Source: BQJU01 sp964015035
Lineage (GTDB): Bacteria > Bacteroidota > Bacteroidia > Chitinophagales > Saprospiraceae
Direction of reading: 5' to 3'
NCBI GenBank assembly: GCA_964015035.1
Contig: CAXHCA010000021.1
Coordinates: forward strand, 1-59,931
Length of the DNA: 59,931 bases
The position numbers and the translations under genes are program-made. The notes below the pieces were generated by a model that saw only the letters and a program-made list of their open reading frames with translations, had not been told where the DNA came from and ran no database searches. Shown in pieces: positions 1-7,963 of this stretch (its first letter is position 1; each line of letters starts with the position of its first letter).

Positions 1-101
1 TTTATGAGCATTTTCTCACAGAAACACAGGACTCTCTGCAAAGAGAATGTATGATTCTCTTTGCAGAGAGTCCTGTGTTTCTGTGAGAAAATGCTCATAA
101 A
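1..101. repeat. Perfect 48-bp inverted repeat (fold-back) at the window edge
   Basis: Bases 1-48 are the exact reverse complement of bases 54-101, with a 5-base loop (49-53). The outer ends read TTTATGAGCATTTTC and GAAAATGCTCATAAA. The right arm is continuous with the coding sequence of the first gene, so the left arm (1-48) is the copied-back strand. There is no T-run and the arms are far longer than a normal terminator stem. A palindrome this perfect, inside a reading frame and exactly at a sequence end, is typical of a chimeric fold-back read at a contig end. A genuine palindrome cannot be excluded from one window. Confidence 0.95.
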
Positions 102-420
102 AGGTAATGCCGTCCCGGTATACCGTACTGCGCTTTCCATCTGCTGCCGGGGCTACCTCATAGACTTTCTTCCACAATTCAAAGGCTTTGTTCCAATCTT
201 TGACTTTCAGGAAATCTCGATACAAAACATAATTGGTTTCTACCTGATCGGGGTTGGGGGCATCTCTAAATTTGGGACAAGGACTGAGGTCTTCAGCGGG
301 CTCTTCCGGTTTTGTAGGTTCCTCAGTTGTAGTGTCCGCAATTTTTTCGGCCGTTTTGGGTGTACAGTTAGCAATGAGGCATCCGAGAAATGCCAAAAAT
401 AAAATGTGGGTTATTCTCAT
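16..420 (-). CDS. Secreted or lipoprotein TPR-like protein, 3' end corrupted by the fold-back
   Basis: The 134-residue frame starts with a signal sequence containing possible lipobox cysteines (Cys14, Cys19), then a Pro/Glu/Thr-rich linker (about 25-45). After that comes a domain resembling the start of the next gene: both contain AFDNW/AFELW-KK followed by APAADG and a Tyr-x-Asp-Gly motif. The paralogue continues for several hundred residues, whereas this frame ends soon after the motif. The last ten or so codons (bases 16-48) lie in the copied-back arm, so they are antisense of the same gene and the stop is not real. The true gene should run off the window to the left. Its function is unknown; family membership is inferred from the neighbouring paralogue. 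Confidence 0.7.
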   Translation of the reverse strand: MRITHILFLAFLGCLIANCTPKTAEKIADTTTEEPTKPEEPAEDLSPCPKFRDAPNPDQVETNYVLYRDFLKVKDWNKAFELWKKVYEVAPAADGKRSTVYRDGITFYEHFLTETQDSLQRESYILFAESPVFL

Positions 421-464
421 GGTTCATTTTTTTTAGAAAAATAAACAAAAACAAGGTTGAAATG

Positions 465-505
465 AAAAAAGGGGCAGTGATATTCAAAACGAATGCCACT
501 GCCCC
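465..505 (-). terminator. Rho-independent terminator of the TPR gene
   Basis: GGGGCAGTG (471-479) pairs with CACTGCCCC (497-505). On the minus strand the stem is followed by a run of T (the A-run at 465-470). It lies directly downstream of the stop of the minus-strand gene ending at 540, and separates it from the first gene. Confidence 0.8.
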
Positions 506-539
506 TCTTTTCGTCAGCGCAGTTGGTGACGATTAGCGA

Positions 540-1943
540 TTAGTTAAAGCGGACCTTCACGGTTTCACCGATGCCACAGCCTACTTTCACAGTATCTCCT
601 TCTTTCACCCCACGCATAAAACCATCCTGCTTTTCCGGAAGGGAACCGGCAAAGTTGGCAATGCGTTTGTTGGCTTCGTCTGATACATCACTATCTACAC
701 TCTTGGCTTGGTAGTATTTATCGGTAGCCGCAATAATGGCTAAACGCTTGTTCCAGTCATCACAGCTTCCACGAGACATTTTAGCATAGATGTCGCCCAA
801 TAGAATGTATGGCTTACCCCAGCCACTCTTCAGGCTGGCGGCTTTGTTGGCATTGGAGCGAGCACTACCCAATTGGCCAAATTGCCAGGTTTGAATAAAG
901 GCCATACTGTAGTATACCTGCGCCTTACCATCATTGTCCTCGGCAACTTCCAGACACTCTTTGTAACGAGCCATGGCTTCTTCGTATTTGCCTTCTTTTT
1001 GCAGCATGGTGGCGTCATAGCAAGGGTTGCTGGCACGACGTTCTGCTTCCAGCCCTGCATTGATTTCCGCGGCCAATGACTGATATTTCTCACTCAATTC
1101 TACCAAGATCACATCCGTAGAGTCACAACCCTGAGCTTTCAGCTTGTTGTACACATACTTGATCACCTCCAGGCTATCGGGGAACTTGCGGTACTGAGGC
1201 ACCAATTTTTCCTTGAAGTATTCACAATCGAATACATCACTTTCGATTTCTTTAAAGTGGCTGCGCACAATCTTTTTGGTATCGTCGTAGTAAGAGCTAA
1301 ATTTCTTGTTGTTCTCGATATTGTGCTCCATGATGAGGTCCATCTTTTCGTGCAATTCGATGAACTCCTCTTTTTTAAGCTGCTTGCTTTTGTAAAGGTA
1401 AGCCATCACCTGAGCAAGCGGGTCAAAGACTATGTATTCGGTTTTATTACCACCTACTTCAACCGCTTTTTTCAGCGTTTCGTAGGTTGGCTTAGTATAG
1501 CCATAGCCCAGGTAGTAGAACATATCATACCCCTTACGGCCCAATAGGTAGCCTTCATTCTTATAACACTCGATCTCTTGATCGTATAAATTTAACACTA
1601 TTTCAGCGTACTCCTTCTTTTTGGCAGCATCCGTTTCCCGGTTGTACAATGATTGGTACAAAGTACGACCATCAATGTAGTGAGAGGGACGATTGCCATC
1701 AGCTGCCGGGGCAATGTCATAGGCTTTCTTCCAATTGTCAAAAGCAATTTGAAAATTCTCTTTTGACATTTTGTCCAGATCAGCTACCTCCTTACCCTTC
1801 AAGAAAGGACGGTAAACTACGTGAGCATTTTCCGCTTCGTCCTTGCGCGGAGAATTCACCCAAGTCTCACATTGCGTGTGTGCGATAGACCAGGAGAATG
1901 AAATCAGCATGAATGCTATGAAAAAATTGCGTAATACCTTCAT
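540..1943 (-). CDS. Secreted TPR-containing protein
   Basis: This 467-residue protein starts at ATG 1941-1943. The longer frame to 1973 would overlap the upstream gene and put ten residues before an otherwise good signal peptide (MKVLRNFF, hydrophobic stretch, cleavage near AHTQ). The mature part is helical and rich in Tyr, Lys and Glu. A TPR-like helical pair lies around residues 325-390 (Glu-Gly-Lys-Tyr-Glu-Glu-Ala, then Gly-Lys-Ala-Gln-Val-Tyr-Tyr). The N-terminal part is shared with the preceding gene, so the two are tandem paralogues. The start lies 2 bp after the stop of the outer-membrane protein gene, which suggests one transcript with it and coaX. A periplasmic scaffold role is possible but nothing shows a specific function. 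Confidence 0.8.
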   Translation of the reverse strand: MKVLRNFFIAFMLISFSWSIAHTQCETWVNSPRKDEAENAHVVYRPFLKGKEVADLDKMSKENFQIAFDNWKKAYDIAPAADGNRPSHYIDGRTLYQSLYNRETDAAKKKEYAEIVLNLYDQEIECYKNEGYLLGRKGYDMFYYLGYGYTKPTYETLKKAVEVGGNKTEYIVFDPLAQVMAYLYKSKQLKKEEFIELHEKMDLIMEHNIENNKKFSSYYDDTKKIVRSHFKEIESDVFDCEYFKEKLVPQYRKFPDSLEVIKYVYNKLKAQGCDSTDVILVELSEKYQSLAAEINAGLEAERRASNPCYDATMLQKEGKYEEAMARYKECLEVAEDNDGKAQVYYSMAFIQTWQFGQLGSARSNANKAASLKSGWGKPYILLGDIYAKMSRGSCDDWNKRLAIIAATDKYYQAKSVDSDVSDEANKRIANFAGSLPEKQDGFMRGVKEGDTVKVGCGIGETVKVRFN

Positions 1944-1945
1944 TT

Positions 1946-3319
1946 TTAATTGAATTTGCGTTTGAAAAACCAAGAATTATCGTTGAGGGTAAATCCGAGT
2001 GTCAGTCTTACATAAGTTTCTTGTAATAAATCAGCTACCCCTTGTTGACCAACCTCTAGGCTCATGTCAACAAATGAGGTTTGCTGTCGGGGCATGATGA
2101 TGGGAAAACCCATTCCAAGGGTAATTCCATATTGGGAAATTTGTTCATCATTGATGCTTCTGGGATCGGTGCCATAGAAGAATCCAGCGCGGTAGCGTAC
2201 CTTTTCAAAATAGTTGTTGTACGAGATGTTATTAGGAATATACTCTCCACCCACGGCAATTCGCCAGCTATCGAGTAGTGCCTCCTTTTTAACCTCATTT
2301 TCGTAGTTACTCCAGTTCTTGGTGCTAAAGTCCAGCCCCAAGCGGAACTTATTGACTTGCTCATAAGCTACACCAACGGCAAGCTCCGCTGGCAGTACGC
2401 CTTTTTGGTCGCTTCCCTCCTGGTAAAGGATGGTGTCGATATTGATTCCCCCTCCCGGATAGGCCAGATAATCTCGGTGGTAATAACTATTGCTGTTTGT
2501 ATTAAAATCGGTATTGCTGTTTCCATAAAGGCCTACAGTCAGGCGCTTACCGGAATTGATTTTTTCTCCTTTGTCATTTATCTTCTTGAAATCGTGTCGA
2601 TACTGTAGTCCCAAATTCCAAACCAGTCCGCGAATACTGATGTCGTCCAAAAATTCAGTGTAATAAGCTTGTTCTACGTCGTCGAAAGTAACCAATCGGC
2701 TATTGACAATTTTACCAAACTGATAGCCCAGGTTAAGCCCTACGGCAAATCCTTTGTAGCGAGCAGCATTGGTCCAATAAAGGCGGTAGGTACCTCCGTT
2801 TCCCTTCAAGAAGTTGGACAGCGTATCAATAGCGGGATCAGGGTCAATGGTGGTTACCGCAATGTCATAACCCACTGTACTATAGGGCGCCAGAGAAAAA
2901 CCCATGCCAAATTTCCAGGGAGATCGGATGCGATCAAGGGCCTGGTTGATGGTATTCTTGAGCGGAAAACCAAGGGCCAAATAGTTGAGGTTACCGCTCC
3001 AATAACTGTCTGATTCTGAGTTGCTTTTTAAGCTGGAATATTTCGCGTAAAGCCCTACTTCAAATGCCGTAGCTTCCAGGAATGCATAGGATGCCGGGTT
3101 CAGCAGATTGAGGTGATAGGGGGCATTGTAGGCGGCACTAAATCCGCCCATTCCTCCGGAGGCTGCAAAAAACTGATCAATGCCATCTCCCAGACCGAAG
3201 CGGGATAGTGGCGAATTGATCTTCGGACGGATCGTGAAATTGTTTTCTTGTCCGAAAACCCCACTGGCCCCAAGACAAATCAGGGCACATACAACAATTC
3301 TACTCCAAGCACTCGACAT
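1946..3319 (-). CDS. Outer-membrane beta-barrel protein, SPxSRFGLG type
   Basis: The protein has 457 residues with a signal peptide (MSSAWSRIVV...GVFG) followed by NSPLSRFGLGDG. That motif is characteristic of a large Bacteroidota outer-membrane protein family usually found beside coaX. The rest alternates Gly- and aromatic-rich strands (for example LGLQYRHDF, FRLGLDFSTKNW, ITLGMGF), as in a FadL/PorV-like barrel, and ends in a strand with a terminal Phe-Asn. The start overlaps the end of coaX by 20 bp, so translation is probably coupled. The substrate is unknown. The topology is inferred from composition only. Confidence 0.8.
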   Translation of the reverse strand: MSSAWSRIVVCALICLGASGVFGQENNFTIRPKINSPLSRFGLGDGIDQFFAASGGMGGFSAAYNAPYHLNLLNPASYAFLEATAFEVGLYAKYSSLKSNSESDSYWSGNLNYLALGFPLKNTINQALDRIRSPWKFGMGFSLAPYSTVGYDIAVTTIDPDPAIDTLSNFLKGNGGTYRLYWTNAARYKGFAVGLNLGYQFGKIVNSRLVTFDDVEQAYYTEFLDDISIRGLVWNLGLQYRHDFKKINDKGEKINSGKRLTVGLYGNSNTDFNTNSNSYYHRDYLAYPGGGINIDTILYQEGSDQKGVLPAELAVGVAYEQVNKFRLGLDFSTKNWSNYENEVKKEALLDSWRIAVGGEYIPNNISYNNYFEKVRYRAGFFYGTDPRSINDEQISQYGITLGMGFPIIMPRQQTSFVDMSLEVGQQGVADLLQETYVRLTLGFTLNDNSWFFKRKFN

Positions 3320-4034
3320 TATAGTTTAATATTTTGTTTAGTCCTACTAAGACCAAATCAGGATTTACAAATATCTCTCTTTTACTTTTTTTTGCAAAAA
3401 AATCGGCATCTCCACCGGTTAAAATTATCTTAAGTTTGCCAAAGTCGGTTTCAAATAGCCTGCAAAAACCTTCAAATTCCAGGATAGCACCCAACAAGCC
3501 ACCATTTTGTAAGGCAGTTTGTGTCGTTTTTCCCAAATTTTCTTCCGGCAATTTCATTGGCGCCAACGGCAGTCGCTTCGTCAGGCGATGCATAGCTTCT
3601 AGGCGCATGTTTAACCCCGGCGCGATATTGCCCCCTTCGTAAGCCCCTTCCTCAGTGAGCAGATCGTAGGTGATACAGGTGCCTGCATCAACAACCAGCA
3701 CATTGGAATTGGGGTATAAAGCATAAGCACCCACCACCGCGGCTAGTCGGTCTTTACCGAGCGTTTGTGGCGTTTGATAACGATTTTCAATAGGTAAGGG
3801 TGTCTCCGCTGTTAGCTCAAGATAGTTAAATTGTTGTTTAAACAATAGAGCAATCCTCCCAGATAGATCTAAGGCAACTGTAGATAAGATGACATTTTTG
3901 GCTTTATGGTTGGTTGCCAGTGAAAATAAATCCGCTGGTTGCCATTCCTGCCAAACGATTTTTTCCACCAATCGGCTGTCTTCAAAAACGCCGATTTTCG
4001 TCCGTGTATTGCCAATATCTATGGTTAGATTCAA
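3300..4034 (-). CDS. coaX: Type III pantothenate kinase
   Basis: CoaX phosphorylates pantothenate with ATP, the first step of coenzyme A synthesis, and belongs to the ASKHA fold. The 244-residue length is normal. It begins with the phosphate-1 motif DIGNTRTK (residues 6-13). It carries VVDAGTCITYD in the middle, the GGNIAPGLNMR motif, and a C-terminal TGGDADFF adenosine-binding motif. It is the first gene of a minus-strand group with the outer-membrane protein (20 bp overlap) and the TPR gene. Unlike type I/II kinases this type is normally insensitive to CoA feedback (family knowledge). Confidence 0.95.
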   Translation of the reverse strand: MNLTIDIGNTRTKIGVFEDSRLVEKIVWQEWQPADLFSLATNHKAKNVILSTVALDLSGRIALLFKQQFNYLELTAETPLPIENRYQTPQTLGKDRLAAVVGAYALYPNSNVLVVDAGTCITYDLLTEEGAYEGGNIAPGLNMRLEAMHRLTKRLPLAPMKLPEENLGKTTQTALQNGGLLGAILEFEGFCRLFETDFGKLKIILTGGDADFFAKKSKREIFVNPDLVLVGLNKILNYNVECLE

Positions 4035-4131
4035 AATAATGAGCGTTAGTGCTTACCCATAATTTAGTTCAAATCGATTGCTTTTCAATCTATTAGACTT
4101 TCCCTGTGTCCTAATGTAACTTAAGGAAAGG

Positions 4132-5655
4132 TTAATGTTTGAAATGACGGACTCCGGTGAGTACCATCGCCATATTGTGTTGATCACAGTAATCAATGCT
4201 CTCTTGGTCCTTGATGGAGCCACCAGGCTGTATCACCGCCGTAATTCCTTCCTGATCCGCAATTTCTACACAGTCAGGGAAAGGAAAAAAGGCATCAGAA
4301 GCCATAACCGATCCCTTTAGGTCAAACCCGAAATGCTTGGCTTTTAAAATGGCCTGTTTCAGGGCATCTACTCGAGAGGTTTGACCACACCCCATACCGA
4401 TCAGCTGATTGCCTTTGGCCAGCACGATGGTGTTGGACTTCAAGTGCTTGGCACATTTGTTGGCAAATAATAAATCGGCTACCTCTGCTGCTGATGGTGT
4501 GCGTTTTGTGGCGGTCTTCAACTCCTCAGCGGTTTCAATCTTGCGGTCGGTATCTTGTTCAATGACACCATTCAACAAGCTCTTAAAACTGCGGGGCCCG
4601 ATGTGAAAGTCCTTGATTTTAAGTAAAATACGCTTCTTTTTCTTGCTTAAAAATGCCTGTGCCTCAGCCGCAAAAGCCGGTGCAATCAATACTTCGTAAA
4701 ATATCTTGTCAATTTCTTCGGCTGTCGCCAAATCAATCGGACTATTACTGATCAGGATGCCACCAAATGCGGAAACATTATCTCCGGCTAGTGCCGCCTT
4801 CCAGGCTTCCAAGATGCTCGGCCGGGTAGCGATACCACAAGCGTTGGTGTGTTTGAGCACGGCAAATGTCGGAGCGTCGTCCTTAAATTCGGCCATGATG
4901 CCTACCGCCGCGTCAACGTCTACCAAATTGTTGTACGACAATTCCTTGCCGCCGAGCTTTTCAAACATGCCTTCCAAATCGCCGTGAAAGACGCCATCCT
5001 GGTGTGGATTCTCGCCGTAACGCAAAGGTTGCATCTGGTGAATGCTGTGTTTAAAAGCCGGATCTTCACCACCATCAAAATAGTTGAAAATAGCGGTATC
5101 ATAGTGAGAAGAAACCTTAAAGGCCCGACGGGCGAGCTCCTTGCGGTCACTTAGTTCTGTGGTACCATCATTTGCTTGTAAAAGGCTTAATAACAGGGCG
5201 TAATCTTCTTTAGAAGATACGACCACCACATCCTTATAGTTTTTGGCTGCTGCCCGAATCAGAGAAATCCCCCCGATGTCAATTTTTTCGATAATCTGAG
5301 CTTCATCGTTGGTAGAAGCCAATGTCTCTTCAAAGGGATACAGATCGACAATGACTAGATCAATCTCGGGAATGTCGTACTGCTCCAGCTGCTTTTGGTG
5401 ATCCGCTTCCCGGCGGGCCAAAATACCTCCAAATACTTTGGGGTGTAACGTCTTTACCCGCCCATCGAGGATGGAGGGATAGGACGTCAAATCTTCAACG
5501 GCCGTCACCGTAGCTCCTTGCTTTTCGATGAAGGTTTGTGTCCCTCCGGTGGAGTATATTTTTACGCCCAAGCGTTTGAGTTCTTCAATGATGGGTTCCA
5601 GCCCATCCTTATAATAAACGGAGATCAGTGCCGACTGGATTTTTCTCTTAGCCAT
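4132..5655 (-). CDS. purH: Bifunctional AICAR formyltransferase / IMP cyclohydrolase
   Basis: This 507-residue enzyme catalyses the last two steps of purine synthesis (AICAR to FAICAR to IMP). The N-terminal MGS-like cyclohydrolase domain starts at ALISVYYKDG and contains STGGT and DGRVKTLHPK. The C-terminal transformylase domain has RYGENPHQ, KHTNACG and IQPGGSIKDQESID, and the protein ends in TGVRHFKH. The frame is open for 43 more codons upstream, but a perfect Bacteroidota promoter sits inside that extension (5691-5721), so ATG 5653-5655 is the start. The gene is monocistronic between coaX and the divergent VWA genes. Confidence 0.97.
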   Translation of the reverse strand: MAKRKIQSALISVYYKDGLEPIIEELKRLGVKIYSTGGTQTFIEKQGATVTAVEDLTSYPSILDGRVKTLHPKVFGGILARREADHQKQLEQYDIPEIDLVIVDLYPFEETLASTNDEAQIIEKIDIGGISLIRAAAKNYKDVVVVSSKEDYALLLSLLQANDGTTELSDRKELARRAFKVSSHYDTAIFNYFDGGEDPAFKHSIHQMQPLRYGENPHQDGVFHGDLEGMFEKLGGKELSYNNLVDVDAAVGIMAEFKDDAPTFAVLKHTNACGIATRPSILEAWKAALAGDNVSAFGGILISNSPIDLATAEEIDKIFYEVLIAPAFAAEAQAFLSKKKKRILLKIKDFHIGPRSFKSLLNGVIEQDTDRKIETAEELKTATKRTPSAAEVADLLFANKCAKHLKSNTIVLAKGNQLIGMGCGQTSRVDALKQAILKAKHFGFDLKGSVMASDAFFPFPDCVEIADQEGITAVIQPGGSIKDQESIDYCDQHNMAMVLTGVRHFKH

Positions 5656-5690
5656 TGCTCGTTTGATATGCAGTTTTTCAAAAAGATGTG

Positions 5691-5721
5691 CAAAAGTAAA
5701 GAGATTGACGTGAATTACAAA
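5691..5721 (-). promoter_or_regulatory. Bacteroidota-type promoter of purH
   Basis: On the minus strand TTTG (5718-5721) is followed after exactly 19 bases by TACTTTTG (5691-5698). This matches the TTTG-N19-TAnnTTTG promoter recognised by the Bacteroidota primary sigma factor. Transcription would start about 30 bases before the chosen purH ATG and excludes the longer upstream reading frame. Confidence 0.8.
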
Positions 5722-6047
5722 TTTTACAAAATCAGAAACCTGACAATAAATGAAACTTGGTATGGACACCTTGCATTTTTGCACTAATTTTGGATCAACA
5801 TTCGGAAATAAAGCTATGAAAATTTAAACGCGCTCTCGGCTGGTTTCGTTAGACAAAACTCAGACCAGCCACACAGGCTCACTGCTTCTGGTTCTCATGC
5901 TGCTCTCAATTGCACGCTTCCTCCCGGTGGGCCTGTTTTTTTTCTTCTGCTTCACATAAGGTTTATTGATTGATCGTCATCTGGTGGCGATGGTCAGCAC
6001 ATTTTCATCATCATGCGCTATGCACTAATAGCGTAAAAACTAAAGCT
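5722..6047. other. Intergenic region between divergent purH and the VWA gene
   Basis: No convincing gene is visible. A weak inverted repeat, GGCTGGT at 5838-5844 and ACCAGCC at 5864-5870, could form a 7-bp stem in the leader of the VWA transcript. A long T-run (5937-5943) follows a C-rich stretch. No TAnnTTTG promoter is evident for the plus strand. Confidence 0.4.
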
Positions 6048-7958
6048 ATGAAAGTAATACCTTTTGTGTTGTGCCTTTTTATGTGTACAACAGGTTTGTA
6101 TGCTCAGACTTCCCTCAGTGGGAAAGTGACCGATTTTGATACGGGAGAACCGATCATTTTTGGAAACGTCGGACTCTATAAAAATGGCAACCTGGTGACG
6201 GGTGCCGAAACAGATTTTGACGGTTTTTATTCCATTTCTTCCATCGATCCCGGAATTTATGAGGTAGAAGTGACTTATGTAGGCTATCAGGCCTATAAAA
6301 TTGCGGAAGTATTGGTCAAGCAGGGAAGAGACAATAAGTTGGATATCCGGTTGGCTGCAGGTGGCGTCAATCTGGATGAGGTCGTTGTTACCTCGTATAA
6401 GGTGCCGCTGATTGAACAAGATAATATGACCTCTGGCAGTACCATCATTCGTCGGGATATCACTAGCACATCTACTGGTCGATATAGATCCCGAAAGAGT
6501 AGAGGGAAGGGAAAAAAAAGGAAAAAAAGCGGTGGTGATCAGAGCACGGTTAGGGGCTCTCGGTCTACCTCCACCAACTATTATATTGACGGTATACGAG
6601 TAGGAGGGAGTCATGAACCCATCAAAGAAAACCCAATTTTCAATTCAAAAGACCAGTCTTTTTCTACCCTCTCCATCGACGTAGATCGGGCCGCGTATAG
6701 CCAAATTCGCGCATATTTGCAGCGTCAACAATTGCCTCCGGTCGACTTGATCCGCACCGAAGAAATGATCAATTACTTTGATTATGACTATCCTCAGCCC
6801 ACCGATGGTCATCCTTTTTCCATCACCACTGAACTGGGGGAGTGTCCGTGGGAACCGGAGCACCATCTGTTGCATATTGGTATCCAGGGGGAGCAACAGC
6901 AGCTGGAGGTCCTGCCTGCCAATAACCTCGTATTTCTAATTGATGTATCCGGATCAATGCGTTCTGTCAATAAACTGCCGTTGGTGAAAAAGGCCATTGG
7001 CATCCTTACGGAAAATCTACGCCCGCAGGACCGGGTATCGATGGTGGTCTATGCCGGAGCAGCCGGTTTGGTACTGCCCACTACCAGTGGAAAAGACAAA
7101 ACCCAAATTCTGGAGGCTCTGGAAAAATTGAATTCCGGGGGCTCTACTGCCGGAGGAGCGGGAATCAAGCTGGCCTACCAAATTGCCGAGGAACAATTTT
7201 TGGAAGGCGGGAACAACCGGGTGATCCTGGCAACGGATGGCGATTTTAATGTGGGTATTTCTGATTTGGGAAGTCTGGAAAAATTGATTGAAAAGAAACG
7301 GGAAAAAGGAGTTTTTCTGACGGCACTGGGCTTTGGCATGGGCAATTATAAAGACAATACCCTGGAAACCTTGGCCGATAAGGGCAATGGCAATTACGCT
7401 TATATTGACAACCTGATGGAAGCCCGCAAGATCTTTGAAACGGAATTCACCGGTACCTTATACACCATTGCCAAGGATGTCAAATTGCAACTCGAATTTG
7501 ATTCGAACCGGGTTAAATCCTACCGCCTGATTGGCTATGAAAACCGCCTTTTAGAAAAGGAAGATTTTAACGATGACCAAAAAGATGCGGGGGAATTAGG
7601 TGCCGGACATACGGTTACGGCCCTTTATGAACTGGAGCTGAAGACAGGAGATGCGCCCATTGCCGAATTCCAATTGCGCTATAAAAAACCAACCGGGAAG
7701 CAGAGCCATTTGCTGAGCCACCAATTACCGGCTATGGCTAAAAGTCTGGAGAACTGTTCGGAAAACTTCCATTTTGCTGCTACGGTAGCGGGGTTTGCTG
7801 CCTTGTTAAGGAATTCACCAAATAAAGGAAACCTGACTTTTGATAAAATTCTGTCTATGGCTAAGAATGCCCGGGGGGATGATCCCTATGGCTATCGTCA
7901 GGAATTTATTGGACTGGTACAAACCGCACGTGACCTTAATTCAGTAACTGTAAAATAA
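6048..7958 (+). CDS. YfbK-like VWA protein with CarboxypepD-regulatory-like N-terminus
   Basis: The chosen start gives 636 residues with a signal peptide (MKVIPFVLCLFM...YAQT). The longer frame upstream adds no signal. Residues about 20-110 form a CarboxypepD-regulatory-like domain (LSGKVTDFDTGEPI ... LDEVVVTSY), the module usually found at the N-terminus of SusC/TonB receptors. A basic linker with many Lys, Arg, Ser and Gly and a YYIDGIRV plug-like motif follow. From about residue 200 it matches von Willebrand proteins of the YfbK type: FSTLSIDVDRAAYS, a MIDAS loop DVSGSM near residue 300, TDGDFNVG, and the C-terminal DUF3520-like region. It is probably periplasmic or surface-exposed. It is followed 5 bp later by a second VWA gene. 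The role is unknown; both genes suggest a metal-dependent adhesion or assembly complex. Confidence 0.85.
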   Translation: MKVIPFVLCLFMCTTGLYAQTSLSGKVTDFDTGEPIIFGNVGLYKNGNLVTGAETDFDGFYSISSIDPGIYEVEVTYVGYQAYKIAEVLVKQGRDNKLDIRLAAGGVNLDEVVVTSYKVPLIEQDNMTSGSTIIRRDITSTSTGRYRSRKSRGKGKKRKKSGGDQSTVRGSRSTSTNYYIDGIRVGGSHEPIKENPIFNSKDQSFSTLSIDVDRAAYSQIRAYLQRQQLPPVDLIRTEEMINYFDYDYPQPTDGHPFSITTELGECPWEPEHHLLHIGIQGEQQQLEVLPANNLVFLIDVSGSMRSVNKLPLVKKAIGILTENLRPQDRVSMVVYAGAAGLVLPTTSGKDKTQILEALEKLNSGGSTAGGAGIKLAYQIAEEQFLEGGNNRVILATDGDFNVGISDLGSLEKLIEKKREKGVFLTALGFGMGNYKDNTLETLADKGNGNYAYIDNLMEARKIFETEFTGTLYTIAKDVKLQLEFDSNRVKSYRLIGYENRLLEKEDFNDDQKDAGELGAGHTVTALYELELKTGDAPIAEFQLRYKKPTGKQSHLLSHQLPAMAKSLENCSENFHFAATVAGFAALLRNSPNKGNLTFDKILSMAKNARGDDPYGYRQEFIGLVQTARDLNSVTVK

Positions 7959-7963
7959 CAACA

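Noticed and set aside
5656..5784. 43-codon N-terminal extension of purH
   Set aside because: A perfect Bacteroidota promoter lies in this stretch and the normal PurH domain begins at the internal ATG.
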